Shown here in pieces: positions 1 through 7,200 of a DNA stretch of 11,476 nt. The stretch lies in the NCBI GenBank assembly GCA_030633015.1, contig DAOVTR010000016.1, positions 1-11,476 on the forward strand. The letters are read 5' to 3'. A program made the position numbers and the translations under genes. The stretch is from Bdellovibrionales bacterium (GTDB taxonomy: Bacteria > Bdellovibrionota > Bacteriovoracia > Bacteriovoracales > Bacteriovoracaceae). Every line of letters starts with the position of its first letter. Position 1 is the first letter of the stretch. The notes below the pieces were generated by a model, which searched no databases, had not been told where the DNA came from, and saw only the letters and a program-made list of their open reading frames with translations.

Positions 1-1053
1 ATAAAAGAGAGGGGACATTTTGGAGCATGGACAGTTTTTATAGGTGATTCTAAAACGGGGGAGATCGCGAGTGTTGAGATTAGTGGAAATAAAGTTAGAG
101 TGGCAAGACGGGTTAAAAATCAAGGCATGGCCCAATCCAATCATTTTATAGATGATGATATAAAAAAATATGCCTTTGAATATAGTTATAATAAAAGCCT
201 TGAGACTAGATCACGATTTAATCATGTGGAAAAAAGTCTTAATGAATATAAAGGAAAAATTGATTACCAGTGGATGATTAATATGCTTTCAGGCCATGTT
301 GATAATTTGGTAGGCAAAAGATCTTTTGGCAGAACGACAACAAAAGTATACACATCACAAAGTCATGTGATGCTTCCTAAAAGTAGCGAGTTTTGGTTTT
401 CTCTAGGAGAGGTATATCCAACAACATCTTCTACGTTTGTTGGTTTTCATATTGATTTTTCTAAAAGTAGTAGACCTTTTTTCACATTTTTAGATTATAC
501 AAAAGCGCAGACAAAGGAACTTGAAGAGGACCCTTCTTGGAGTCAGTCCTTAAGTCACTACGTTCAGGCATATTTATTATCTCATACAGCAAAGTTTGAT
601 AGGGTCATTAATGAACTTGATAAGGCCATCGTTCTTGCAAGTCAAGATGGAATTATTGAAGTTCCTTATCATCATATTCGTGGTCGATTTCTGATAAAAA
701 AAGCAGCAGAAATTTTTAAGATTAATCCGCAGTTTGCTAAAGCACTTCTTTATAAGGCGCAAAAAGATTTTAAAACTATTAGTAGCACTTATGAAGGAAC
801 AGATCAAATTCACGATTATCAACTCTCTTTGGCCTATCTTTGGAGTGGAAGAGTGTCGAATCTTTTAAACCTTCTAGGAGAGAATTTTATTGATAGCACA
901 ATTGATCGTCAGAAGGCTTATTATTTACAAACGAGACTTCCGAACATTTATCCAAGCCATCATGCTTTTTCAAAGCTCATGAGCGAAACTAAGTTAAAAT
1001 ATAGTTGGGATAAGGCCTTAAGTGATGAGATCTTTATGGGAACAGTAGAGTAA
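1..1053 (+). CDS. C45-like Ntn acyltransferase/hydrolase with helical C-terminal extension (5' end missing)
   Basis: The reading frame is open from base 1 to the TAA at 1051-1053 (350 codons seen), so the start and the N-terminal catalytic residue lie upstream of the window. Residues 8-60 (GAWTVFIGDSKTGEIASVEI, then SNHF at 46-49) and the later stretch LSGHVDNL...TTTKVYTSQSHVMLPKSSEFWFSLGE follow the order seen in C45-family autoproteolytic amidohydrolases and acyltransferases (isopenicillin-N acyltransferase, carcinine hydrolase): a strand carrying an acidic residue, an NHF motif, an 'LSxH' helix end, then paired strands. Roughly residues 165-350 go beyond that fold and look alpha-helical and TPR-like, for example SLSHYVQAYLLSHTAKFDRV and AKALLYKAQKDFKTI. 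The substrate cannot be predicted. A GTG at 100 lies inside the conserved part and is not the start. The family call rests on pattern recognition only. The downstream motA gene has its own promoter, so this gene is probably the end of a separate unit. Confidence 0.6.
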   Translation: MKERGHFGAWTVFIGDSKTGEIASVEISGNKVRVARRVKNQGMAQSNHFIDDDIKKYAFEYSYNKSLETRSRFNHVEKSLNEYKGKIDYQWMINMLSGHVDNLVGKRSFGRTTTKVYTSQSHVMLPKSSEFWFSLGEVYPTTSSTFVGFHIDFSKSSRPFFTFLDYTKAQTKELEEDPSWSQSLSHYVQAYLLSHTAKFDRVINELDKAIVLASQDGIIEVPYHHIRGRFLIKKAAEIFKINPQFAKALLYKAQKDFKTISSTYEGTDQIHDYQLSLAYLWSGRVSNLLNLLGENFIDSTIDRQKAYYLQTRLPNIYPSHHAFSKLMSETKLKYSWDKALSDEIFMGTVE

Positions 1054-1114
1054 GGACAAATTTACTTATACTACTTATGCAAAAAATTTCAATAAAACGG
1101 TAGTAAAAAAAGGG

Positions 1115-1141
1115 AAGCTAATTTTTATTAGTTTTATTTGA
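1115..1141 (+). terminator. Weak intrinsic terminator-like hairpin after the C45-like gene
   Basis: An 8-bp stem with one G-T wobble (AAGCTAAT at 1115-1122 with ATTAGTTT at 1127-1134) closes a TTTT loop and is followed by a T-rich stretch. The stem is AT-rich, so it would be weak. It sits 62 bases after the stop codon and immediately before the motA promoter, which is where a terminator would be expected. Confidence 0.35.
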
Positions 1142-1166
1142 CTAATCCCTTAATAAGTTTTTTAAT
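1138..1166 (+). promoter_or_regulatory. sigma70-like promoter for motA-motB
   Basis: TTGACT (1138-1143, 5 of 6 matches to the -35 consensus) and TTTAAT (1161-1166, 5 of 6 to -10) are separated by exactly 17 bases. Transcription would begin near 1173, giving a leader of about 23 bases that contains the AGGA at 1186-1189 ahead of the motA ATG. The housekeeping-type boxes suggest constitutive expression rather than the sigma28/sigma54 control common for flagellar genes. Confidence 0.6.
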
Positions 1167-1195
1167 TATTTTAGTATTAATATTTAGGATAAATT

Positions 1196-1978
1196 ATGAA
1201 TTTTTCACTACCATTTGGAATTTTTATTGGGGTGTCCATTATTATTTGGACCATCACTGGAGAAGTAACTAATCCACTGATCTTTGCGAATGCGCCGGCC
1301 ATCGCAATAGTTATTGGAGGAACTATAGCTGCGTCTTTAGTCTGCTTTCCAATTTCGCATCTCTTTAATATTGTCAAAGTTATTTGGAGAGCAACAACAA
1401 CATCATCTCAAAAAAAATCCGTTGAGGTTATTGAAGAGTTGGTTGTTATTGCGGAAAAAGTCCAAAGCGGTCAGGACGCTTTAAGTTTAATTGAGGGAAT
1501 TCGTAACCCATTTTTAAAAGAGTCAATGATAGTTGCTAATGAGGGGGCGATTTCTGATGAGGATTTAGAGAGTGTTCTTATCAAAAGAGTTGAAATACAA
1601 AATGAAACATACAGACAAGAGGCATCAGTATTTAAAATTATTGGCAAGTTCCCTCCAGCTTTTGGATTAATAGGAACCACCTTGGGGATGGTTGCACTTC
1701 TTCAGAGTCTTGGAGGAGAAGGGGCCTTTCAACAACTGGGACCATCGATGTCTGTTTCTCTTACTGCGACTTTTTGGGGACTTATTGTGGCTAACCTTTT
1801 TTTGGTGCCTATTGGAGAGAATCTCTCCTTGATTTCTCAACATGATCTTATAACTCGACGAATAATTGCAGAGGGAGTTTTGTTAGTCAAAGAAGGAAAA
1901 CATCCAGTTGTAATTGAAGAATATCTCAAAAGTTATCTCTCACCATCCATAAGGAATAAGTTAAAGCATGGCGCCTAA
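1196..1978 (+). CDS. motA: MotA/PomA-family stator subunit
   Basis: This is the inner-membrane ion-channel subunit of a rotary stator; it couples ion flow to torque together with MotB. The 260-residue length fits the PomA/MotA family. Four membrane segments are visible: about residues 7-22, 34-52, 147-170 and 185-208. The long cytoplasmic loop lies between segments 2 and 3. The hallmark GKFPPAFGLIGTTLGM (150-165) contains the conserved proline (Pro154, corresponding to E. coli MotA Pro173), and a second conserved-type proline is at 205 in segment 4. The start is ATG 1196 with AGGA six bases upstream. The gene overlaps the next one by 11 bases, a typical motA-motB arrangement implying translational coupling. 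Bdellovibrio-type genomes carry several MotAB pairs, so this may be a paralogue serving something other than the main flagellum. Confidence 0.93.
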   Translation: MNFSLPFGIFIGVSIIIWTITGEVTNPLIFANAPAIAIVIGGTIAASLVCFPISHLFNIVKVIWRATTTSSQKKSVEVIEELVVIAEKVQSGQDALSLIEGIRNPFLKESMIVANEGAISDEDLESVLIKRVEIQNETYRQEASVFKIIGKFPPAFGLIGTTLGMVALLQSLGGEGAFQQLGPSMSVSLTATFWGLIVANLFLVPIGENLSLISQHDLITRRIIAEGVLLVKEGKHPVVIEEYLKSYLSPSIRNKLKHGA

Positions 1979-2669
1979 AAAATTTAGAAATTTAGGATTG
2001 GCCAAGATTAATTTTTTACGGCCAGAATCTGTAGATGATGGAGATGGAAATTGGCTTGTTTCATATGCTGATATGATGACACTCCTGTTTGGTTTTTTTG
2101 TTTTGCTAACGATATTTTCAACTCCAGATTCATATAAATTTGAAAAACTTAAACAGTATACTGCCAAGTCGATGGGAGGGTCTTACGTTGTTCCTTTTAA
2201 CGAATTATCAAATGAACTGAAGGAAGTGCTTAACGAGATGAGCATTAGTAATTCCATACGTATTGAAAATCTTACAGAGGGGCTTATTTTAACTGCCAGT
2301 ACTACTCGTTTTTTTTCTTCTGCCTCTGCTAAACTTTACGTTGAAGCGGAGGAAATTCTTAAACAGTTGGCCAATATTTTAAAGAAAAAAGCTGTTGGTT
2401 TTAAAATTGTGGTTGAGGGGCATACCGATGATGTTCCTATTTCAACAACGAAATATGCAAGCAATTGGGAATTATCTCTTCTTAGGGCCAGCGAAGTTGT
2501 TAGGCTTTTTGAAAGTCATGGAATACCTCACGAAGCCCTTAGGCCAATTGGTATGAGTGATATTGAGCCACTTATTCCTATTGAAAATCTTTCCGGAAAA
2601 GAGCTTTATCGTGCAAGAGAAAAAAATAGACGGATTGTAATTAAAATCATTAAGACTTTAGTGAAATGA
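1968..2669 (+). CDS. motB: MotB-family stator subunit with OmpA-like peptidoglycan-binding domain
   Basis: This subunit anchors the stator to peptidoglycan and supplies the ion-binding aspartate. A short cytoplasmic N-terminus is followed by one membrane helix (about 30-51) in the sequence NWLVSYADMMTLLFGFFVLL; Asp35 corresponds to the essential Asp32 of E. coli MotB. A periplasmic linker then leads into an OmpA/MotB domain (about 115-233) with VEGHTDDVPI (149-158) and NWELSLLRA (166-174), where Arg173 is the usual peptidoglycan-contacting arginine. The 233-residue length is at the short end for the family. The ATG at 1968 lies inside the end of motA; AAGGA at 1951-1955 is 12 bases upstream, so expression probably relies on coupling. 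Whether the ion is H+ or Na+ cannot be decided from this sequence. Confidence 0.93.
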   Translation: MAPKKFRNLGLAKINFLRPESVDDGDGNWLVSYADMMTLLFGFFVLLTIFSTPDSYKFEKLKQYTAKSMGGSYVVPFNELSNELKEVLNEMSISNSIRIENLTEGLILTASTTRFFSSASAKLYVEAEEILKQLANILKKKAVGFKIVVEGHTDDVPISTTKYASNWELSLLRASEVVRLFESHGIPHEALRPIGMSDIEPLIPIENLSGKELYRAREKNRRIVIKIIKTLVK

Positions 2670-2670
2670 T

Positions 2671-2692
2671 CTGACTAGAAAAGAGAAGTCAG
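2671..2692. terminator. Inverted repeat between convergent motB and barrel-protein genes
   Basis: CTGACT (2671-2676) and AGTCAG (2687-2692) form a perfect 6-bp dyad with a 10-base loop. It begins just after the motB stop codon and overlaps the stop codon of the minus-strand gene (2675-2677). It could end transcription from both sides, but neither direction shows a strong T-run, so the call is tentative. Confidence 0.25.
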
Positions 2693-3277
2693 TCCAACAG
2701 ATACTATAGTTCCAGACATTTTTATTCTTTTATCTGTCGCTGCTAGCGATAAGATCGTTTGAGATAGAGTTGCTGTTGTTTTTATCTTCTGGGTTAAAAC
2801 ATAATCAATACCAATCAGGGCATTGATATCAAAAAAGTTTCCTGAGGTATCAAAATTATTAGTTACAGCGAATCCTGGATCTAAATAGTAAGTGTACATT
2901 TTCAGCTCACTTCCAGTGAATGAAGAAAAACGATTACGTTTTTTAGAAGTCATTAGAGTAGAATTATTAGTTTTGGGGCATCCTTGTCCCCAGAAATACC
3001 AATGATAACCAATACGTGTTCCTAAAAGTCCCACTCTTCCCTCAGTAAGACTGAGGTGAAAATCAATTCCAATATTAATTGCATGTACAGGAGCAGGATA
3101 TAAATTAACAAAAAGATCAGGAATAAGAATGGAAAATAAGTTTGCACCTTCAAGCTCCTCGGATTCATGTACGAAAAAACCGTTAGCAATAGCGAACCCT
3201 ATTTCAAATTCTATGCCCTCTTTTGGGTAGGAGGATAGTGATGTAAAAAGAAGGCATATAAGAATAATTTTTTTCAT
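2675..3277 (-). CDS. Small exported protein, probable outer-membrane beta-barrel
   Basis: The family is not recognised. The 200-residue product starts with a clear Sec signal peptide (MKKIILICLLFTSLSS, cleavage near residue 16-19). The rest alternates hydrophobic and polar residues in short strands rich in Gly, Tyr and Phe, such as FEIGFAIANGFFV, AINIGIDFHLSL and TRIGYHWYFWGQ. It ends in SVGLTSLF, whose terminal phenylalanine matches the C-terminal signature of BAM-assembled barrels. A basic, polar stretch near residues 100-120 (TSKKRNRFSSF) may be an extracellular loop. It is convergent with motB, with only 5 bases between stop codons, and divergent from the PEGA lipoprotein gene. No strong Shine-Dalgarno precedes ATG 3277; the nearest is AGG about 13 bases upstream. 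Its function is unknown. Confidence 0.75.
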   Translation of the reverse strand: MKKIILICLLFTSLSSYPKEGIEFEIGFAIANGFFVHESEELEGANLFSILIPDLFVNLYPAPVHAINIGIDFHLSLTEGRVGLLGTRIGYHWYFWGQGCPKTNNSTLMTSKKRNRFSSFTGSELKMYTYYLDPGFAVTNNFDTSGNFFDINALIGIDYVLTQKIKTTATLSQTILSLAATDKRIKMSGTIVSVGLTSLF

Positions 3278-3313
3278 TATAATATTATGCCTGAATATTT
3301 TTAAAAGTGAAAT

Positions 3314-3342
3314 TTGTTAATTAGAAAAAATTTGAATATAAT
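3314..3342 (+). promoter_or_regulatory. sigma70-like promoter for the PEGA lipoprotein
   Basis: TTGTTA (3314-3319) and a perfect TATAAT (3337-3342) are spaced by 17 bases. Initiation near 3349 leaves a leader of only about 11 bases containing GGAG (3351-3354), five bases before ATG 3360. The upstream in-frame GTG at 3345 would lie before the transcript start, which supports ATG 3360. Confidence 0.6.
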
Positions 3343-3359
3343 AAGTGAACGGAGTTTAT

Positions 3360-3959
3360 ATGAAAAAAATTATTTTATTAGCCTTATGTGTTAGTTTGTC
3401 TCAGTGTTCTTTTTTACAAAAAAACTTAGAGAAGAATAAGCTGGTTACAATTTCTTCAGATCCTGTTGATAGTGATATTTATTCTGCAGATGGAGAACGA
3501 ATTGGCGCAACTCCAATGAAACTTAAGCCACTGGAAATAAAAAAAATTACTAAGGGCGAATATCTACACTTTATTGTGAGAAAAAGTGGTTTTGTATATA
3601 GAGAAGTAATAACAGATATTAGTGGAGTTGTAGATCTAGAGATAAAATTGACTCCTCAAAGTAGTGAGCACTTTAATAAATTGGTTAGCACGGCCTATGG
3701 AAGTCAGATAAATTTAATAGTGAAAGATCTTTTAAAAATTCAAGGAATGATCTTTCTTAAAAAATATAATCTTGCCAAAAAAAACATTTCAAAGTTTCAA
3801 CTTCGCTATCCATCAATCGCTGCTTCATATACACTTCTAGGAAATATTTTTTTGATTGGTGGTAAAAAGAGAGAGGCCAGAGAACAATTTCTAAGAGCAC
3901 TAAGCCTCGATCAAAAAGATGAGACAGCAGCTCGTTTTTTAAATAAAGTTTCTCGTTAA
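3360..3959 (+). CDS. PEGA-domain and TPR lipoprotein
   Basis: The 199-residue product has a lipoprotein-type signal (MKKIILLALCVSLSQC) with the candidate lipidated Cys16. Glutamine at the -1 position of the lipobox is unusual, so lipidation is probable rather than certain. Residues 28-103 match the PEGA pattern: KLVTISSDPVDSDIYSADG, then IGATPMKLKPL and a closing 'RKSGFVYRE' strand. PEGA domains are often found in surface or envelope proteins of deltaproteobacteria-like bacteria. Residues 124-199 form two TPR-like helical hairpins (LLKIQGMIFLKKYNLAKKNI and YTLLGNIFLIGGKKREAREQ), suggesting protein-protein contacts in the periplasm. The start at ATG 3360 is chosen for its GGAG spacing and promoter position. 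It may be a scaffold or assembly lipoprotein; the specific role is unknown. Confidence 0.8.
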   Translation: MKKIILLALCVSLSQCSFLQKNLEKNKLVTISSDPVDSDIYSADGERIGATPMKLKPLEIKKITKGEYLHFIVRKSGFVYREVITDISGVVDLEIKLTPQSSEHFNKLVSTAYGSQINLIVKDLLKIQGMIFLKKYNLAKKNISKFQLRYPSIAASYTLLGNIFLIGGKKREAREQFLRALSLDQKDETAARFLNKVSR

Positions 3960-4158
3960 ACTAGCATACAGACATTGTCCTTGAGATATAATAACATACT
4001 GTTATTGCGTTGCCGCTACAACAAAATATAATTGAAATTTTTGTTTGCTTAAGCTTAATCCACAAAAAATTGGCAAAATTATTGAATACCCCCTTATGTA
4101 GGTACTTGAAATTAAAGGTTTTTGGGAAGTTTCCGATATACCTAGATATTTGATTATA

Positions 4159-4223
4159 TTGGTTATACCAAGTTAATCCTGGATTTCTTTAAATGTTGGT
4201 TATTGAGTTGTTTTTCCAAGTTA
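4159..4223 (+). repeat. Two copies of a TTGGTTAT / CCAAGTTA half-site pair, possible operators
   Basis: TTGGTTAT occurs at 4159-4166 and 4196-4203; CCAAGTTA occurs at 4168-4175 and 4216-4223. In the first copy the two are adjacent and form a dyad, TTGGT-TAT-ACCAA (4159-4171). In the second they are separated by 12 bases, and the right element runs into the -10 box at 4222. The repetition and position suggest regulator-binding sites. The repeats are short and the DNA is AT-rich, so chance cannot be excluded. Confidence 0.35.
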
Positions 4224-4227
4224 TAAT
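4222..4227 (+). promoter_or_regulatory. -10 box of the giant lipoprotein promoter
   Basis: A perfect TATAAT (4222-4227, repeated at 4228-4233) lies about 40 bases before ATG 4266. At the right spacing there is only a poor -35 (GTTATT at 4199-4204), and that position falls on the TTGGTTAT repeat. TTGAGT (4203-4208) would need a 19-base spacer to the second TATAAT. A weak -35 overlapped by a repeat is the layout of an activator-dependent promoter. Confidence 0.35.
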
Positions 4228-4265
4228 TATAATTGAATTATAAAGATATAACCTTGGGGTACGTC

Positions 4266-7200
4266 ATGAAGTTTAAGCGGTTTATATTAATAATTATTAT
4301 CTTACTTATGACTTCGTGTATGGAAAGCATTACGCCAGAGGAGGCACTTTCCATAAATAAAACAGATTCAGATTCAGGAGTGCCATCAGGATTTGATGCT
4401 AACTCTTATCAAGGCTGCATTAGTGGCTCTGGCGTTAGCATCTCAAGTACTCTTATAAATTTCAGTTTTCCTTCGGATGCGGATGAAGTTCAAATTCTAA
4501 GAGATGGAGTACAAGTTTATTCAAGTTATTCATCGGGAGTTGTCTCTTTTCAGGATGCGGGGCTTTTTGAGGGGAAAACTTACCACTATACGTGTAGGGC
4601 CGTTTTTGGAACGTCACAAACCACAGGGACAAATGCTCTAGATATTTCAACTCTTGTAGTTAATCCACCTCAGTTTAGCGGAATTGCTACAGCCTCCGAT
4701 GCTGTTGGTGGAGCTTTGCTTACCTGGGGATCTCCCTATGGAGGAGCTTCAACTGATCATTTTGAAATTTATTATAATCCAGGAACGACTATTGATTGGA
4801 GCTTGTCAGCTAAAAAAGAAATTACTTTTTCAGAGTTTACTACGGCCATTGATGATCTTGGTGATGAGCTTCCATTTATGTTTGGAGTTAAAGCATGTAC
4901 TGCTTCTGGTGTTTGTGATTCAAATACGGAAAGTATCTCTTTTGTAACTGTGGATGCAGGGGCGCCAACAACTGTTGGGGTTACTGCCGTTTCTATTTCT
5001 AATGGACAGTGCACTTTAACTGTTCCTTGGGATTTAACGAAAGGTGCTGTTAAAAAAAGAAATGTTTATCAAAGAATTGGTGCAGTAGGTGGTACTGACA
5101 TCAATGATTATATCTTAGTTAAAGTTGAAAATATTGCAGACGAAGATATTGGAGATCCAGGGACCACAATTGTTTTGACTGGTCTTTCAGAAAATACCAC
5201 TTATCATTTTATCGTTCGCGATGAAGGTCCAAGTTTTTATGAGAGTATAAATACCAGCGTGGTTTCAGCAACAACGGGAGACCTTACTCCACCAATATTT
5301 TCTGGAATTACAAATTTACTAAATGGTTCGCCTGCCGATAGCGTTTTAACATTGAGTTTCACTGCAATCAATAGTCAGCAAGTGGATGTCAACGGTGCAT
5401 TTGAATATAATATTTATACTACTGAAGCTGATCTCCCTGCAACGCCGGCTGATCCATGTACCTCTGGAGTTGAAAAAACGAGTTTGGCCGCTAATTTATA
5501 CGTCAGTGGAAATCTTGTTACTTACGATATGACAGGTCTTAACAGTAGAAAAGCTTACCGAGTATGTGTAAAGGCTTCCGATAGTGATGGGAATTATTCT
5601 AATACTGGAACTTATCTTTCTGAAGTTACATCAGACGTTACGCCACCTGACTTTGATGGCGTTCAAAATGTTACCTTTGATAATACAAATTCAAAAATGG
5701 TTGTTACTTGGAATGGTAGCTCCTCTAGTGATATAAAAGATTATAAAGTCAAAATTTGGAATTCTGCAGATGCAGGCTCTTCAGTAACACTGACTAGGAC
5801 TCATGCTGATTATCAAAGCGGTTTTAGTTTTACTTCTGCAGAGTTTCCTTATACTTCTGGCAATGTAATTAATGTTGTGGTTAATGCGTGTGATAATGCC
5901 TTTCCTGATTATGGATTAGTAAACTGTACGGCGATTGCTGATGCATTTGCAAAGAGTGTAACTCTGCCAGATGTTATACCTCCATCAAATTTTCTTGGAA
6001 TTTCTTCAGTGGGTGCTTGTTCTCCAAATACTGATGGGTGTATTAAGGCCTCATGGCCAGCCCCTGCTGATTTTGGCGACTACGTTGGTTTAAAAATTTA
6101 TGAAGTTGATGTCTCAGATAATTTAACTTGGATTAAAGATTGTCAGTGTACAAGTAGTGATTGTGTTACTAATCCACTTACAAGCTGTAGTATAACGGGT
6201 CTTGGGGTTGGGAAAACAGTCTATCTTTATGCTAGAGGTTATGATGCTACTAATAATTTAACTACTGTTACTAATCCTTGGATTAACCGTCAAAGCGGAA
6301 GAACAGGAGATTTTACAGCTCCTAATTTTATTAGTGGTCTGACTCTAAATCAAGACGCTTCAGGAGTTACTATTGGATGGTCAACAGGGCTTGATAATCA
6401 GGTAAGTAGTGCAATTGAGCCTGGAAATATTGTGACTTATGAGCTTTATAGAAAGATTGGATTAGATACTTTTAGTGGAGCTTCAATTGTCACCAATGCA
6501 CCTGATGGGTTAAATATTAAAACTGGAACAGATCTAAGTTTTCTTGATCCTAAGGCCGGACTTGTTTCTGGAAACACCTATCATTATACAGTCTGTGTTC
6601 GAGATGCAACTCCTAATAGATATTGTGATGGAGCGATTCAATCAATTGTATTACCAGACTCAGATCCACCTCCAGCATTTTTAGGAATTCAATCAGCTGA
6701 ACTTTGTGATGTCAATGATAATGGATGTGCAAAAATTTCGTGGAATGCACCAGCTTCCTGGTCTGATTATAGGGGATTTAAAGTTTATTCAGTAGCAGAT
6801 GATGATAGTTTAACTTTGATAAAACTTTGTGAATGTAGTGGGGAAGATTGTCCAGATCAGGTTACCAGTTGTGAAGTAACCGGATTAAGTATTGGTAGAG
6901 ATTATGATTTTTATGTTAGGGCCTATGATCTGTTGAATAATTTAACGGATGCGGTTTCTCCATATGCAAACAGAAGAACTGTTAGAACGGGTGATATTAC
7001 TGAGCCAAATTTTAACTCCGGCCTTGCTGTCGCTCATCAAATAAATCCAACTAGTGGAGTAAATATTGCTTGGAATGCAGCAAGTGATAATCAATATGCA
7101 GTTAATAATTTTATTGGGTATAAAATCTATAGAAGAGAGGCAACAACTTTTTCAGGGGCGTCCATAACAGCAAAAGCACCTGATGGAGATTTGATTGCAA

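Larger units (their letters stand above)
3960..4265. other. 306-base intergenic region before the giant lipoprotein
   Basis: No credible coding frame or structured RNA was recognised here. It contains a perfect AATAAC/GTTATT dyad (3990-3995 and 4001-4006), a 10-base palindrome TTAAGCTTAA (4049-4058), and, in its last 110 bases, paired short repeats and a -10 box that probably control the downstream gene. It is the longest non-coding stretch in the window. Confidence 0.7.

Noticed and set aside
100..1053. GTG at 100 as the start of the first gene
   Set aside because: The frame is open from base 1 and the residues before the GTG belong to the same conserved fold; no convincing ribosome site precedes it.
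1069..1105. TACTAC...GTAGTA inverted repeat after the first gene
   Set aside because: The loop is about 24 bases and no T-run follows, so it is not terminator-like; the hairpin at 1115-1134 is a better candidate.
1196..2669. ExbB/ExbD or TolQ/TolR pair instead of MotA/MotB
   Set aside because: The second protein has a MotB-type OmpA domain with the NWELSLLRA motif, and the first has the MotA four-helix layout with the PPAFGLIGT motif.
3278..3313. Promoter for the minus-strand barrel-protein gene
   Set aside because: CATAAT (minus strand) with TTCACT at 16 bases is possible but would give an almost leaderless transcript, and the boxes are weak in a very AT-rich stretch.
3345..3359. GTG at 3345 as the start of the PEGA lipoprotein
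   Set aside because: It lies three bases after the -10 box and so before the expected transcript start; ATG 3360 has GGAG at ideal spacing and begins the signal peptide.
3990..4006. AATAAC/GTTATT dyad as a terminator of the PEGA gene
   Set aside because: It is AT-only, has no T-run after it and is likely to occur by chance in such AT-rich DNA.
4233..4265. TTG at 4233 as the start of the giant lipoprotein
   Set aside because: It would put eleven polar residues before the signal peptide and sits at or before the expected transcript start; ATG 4266 gives a clean lipoprotein signal.
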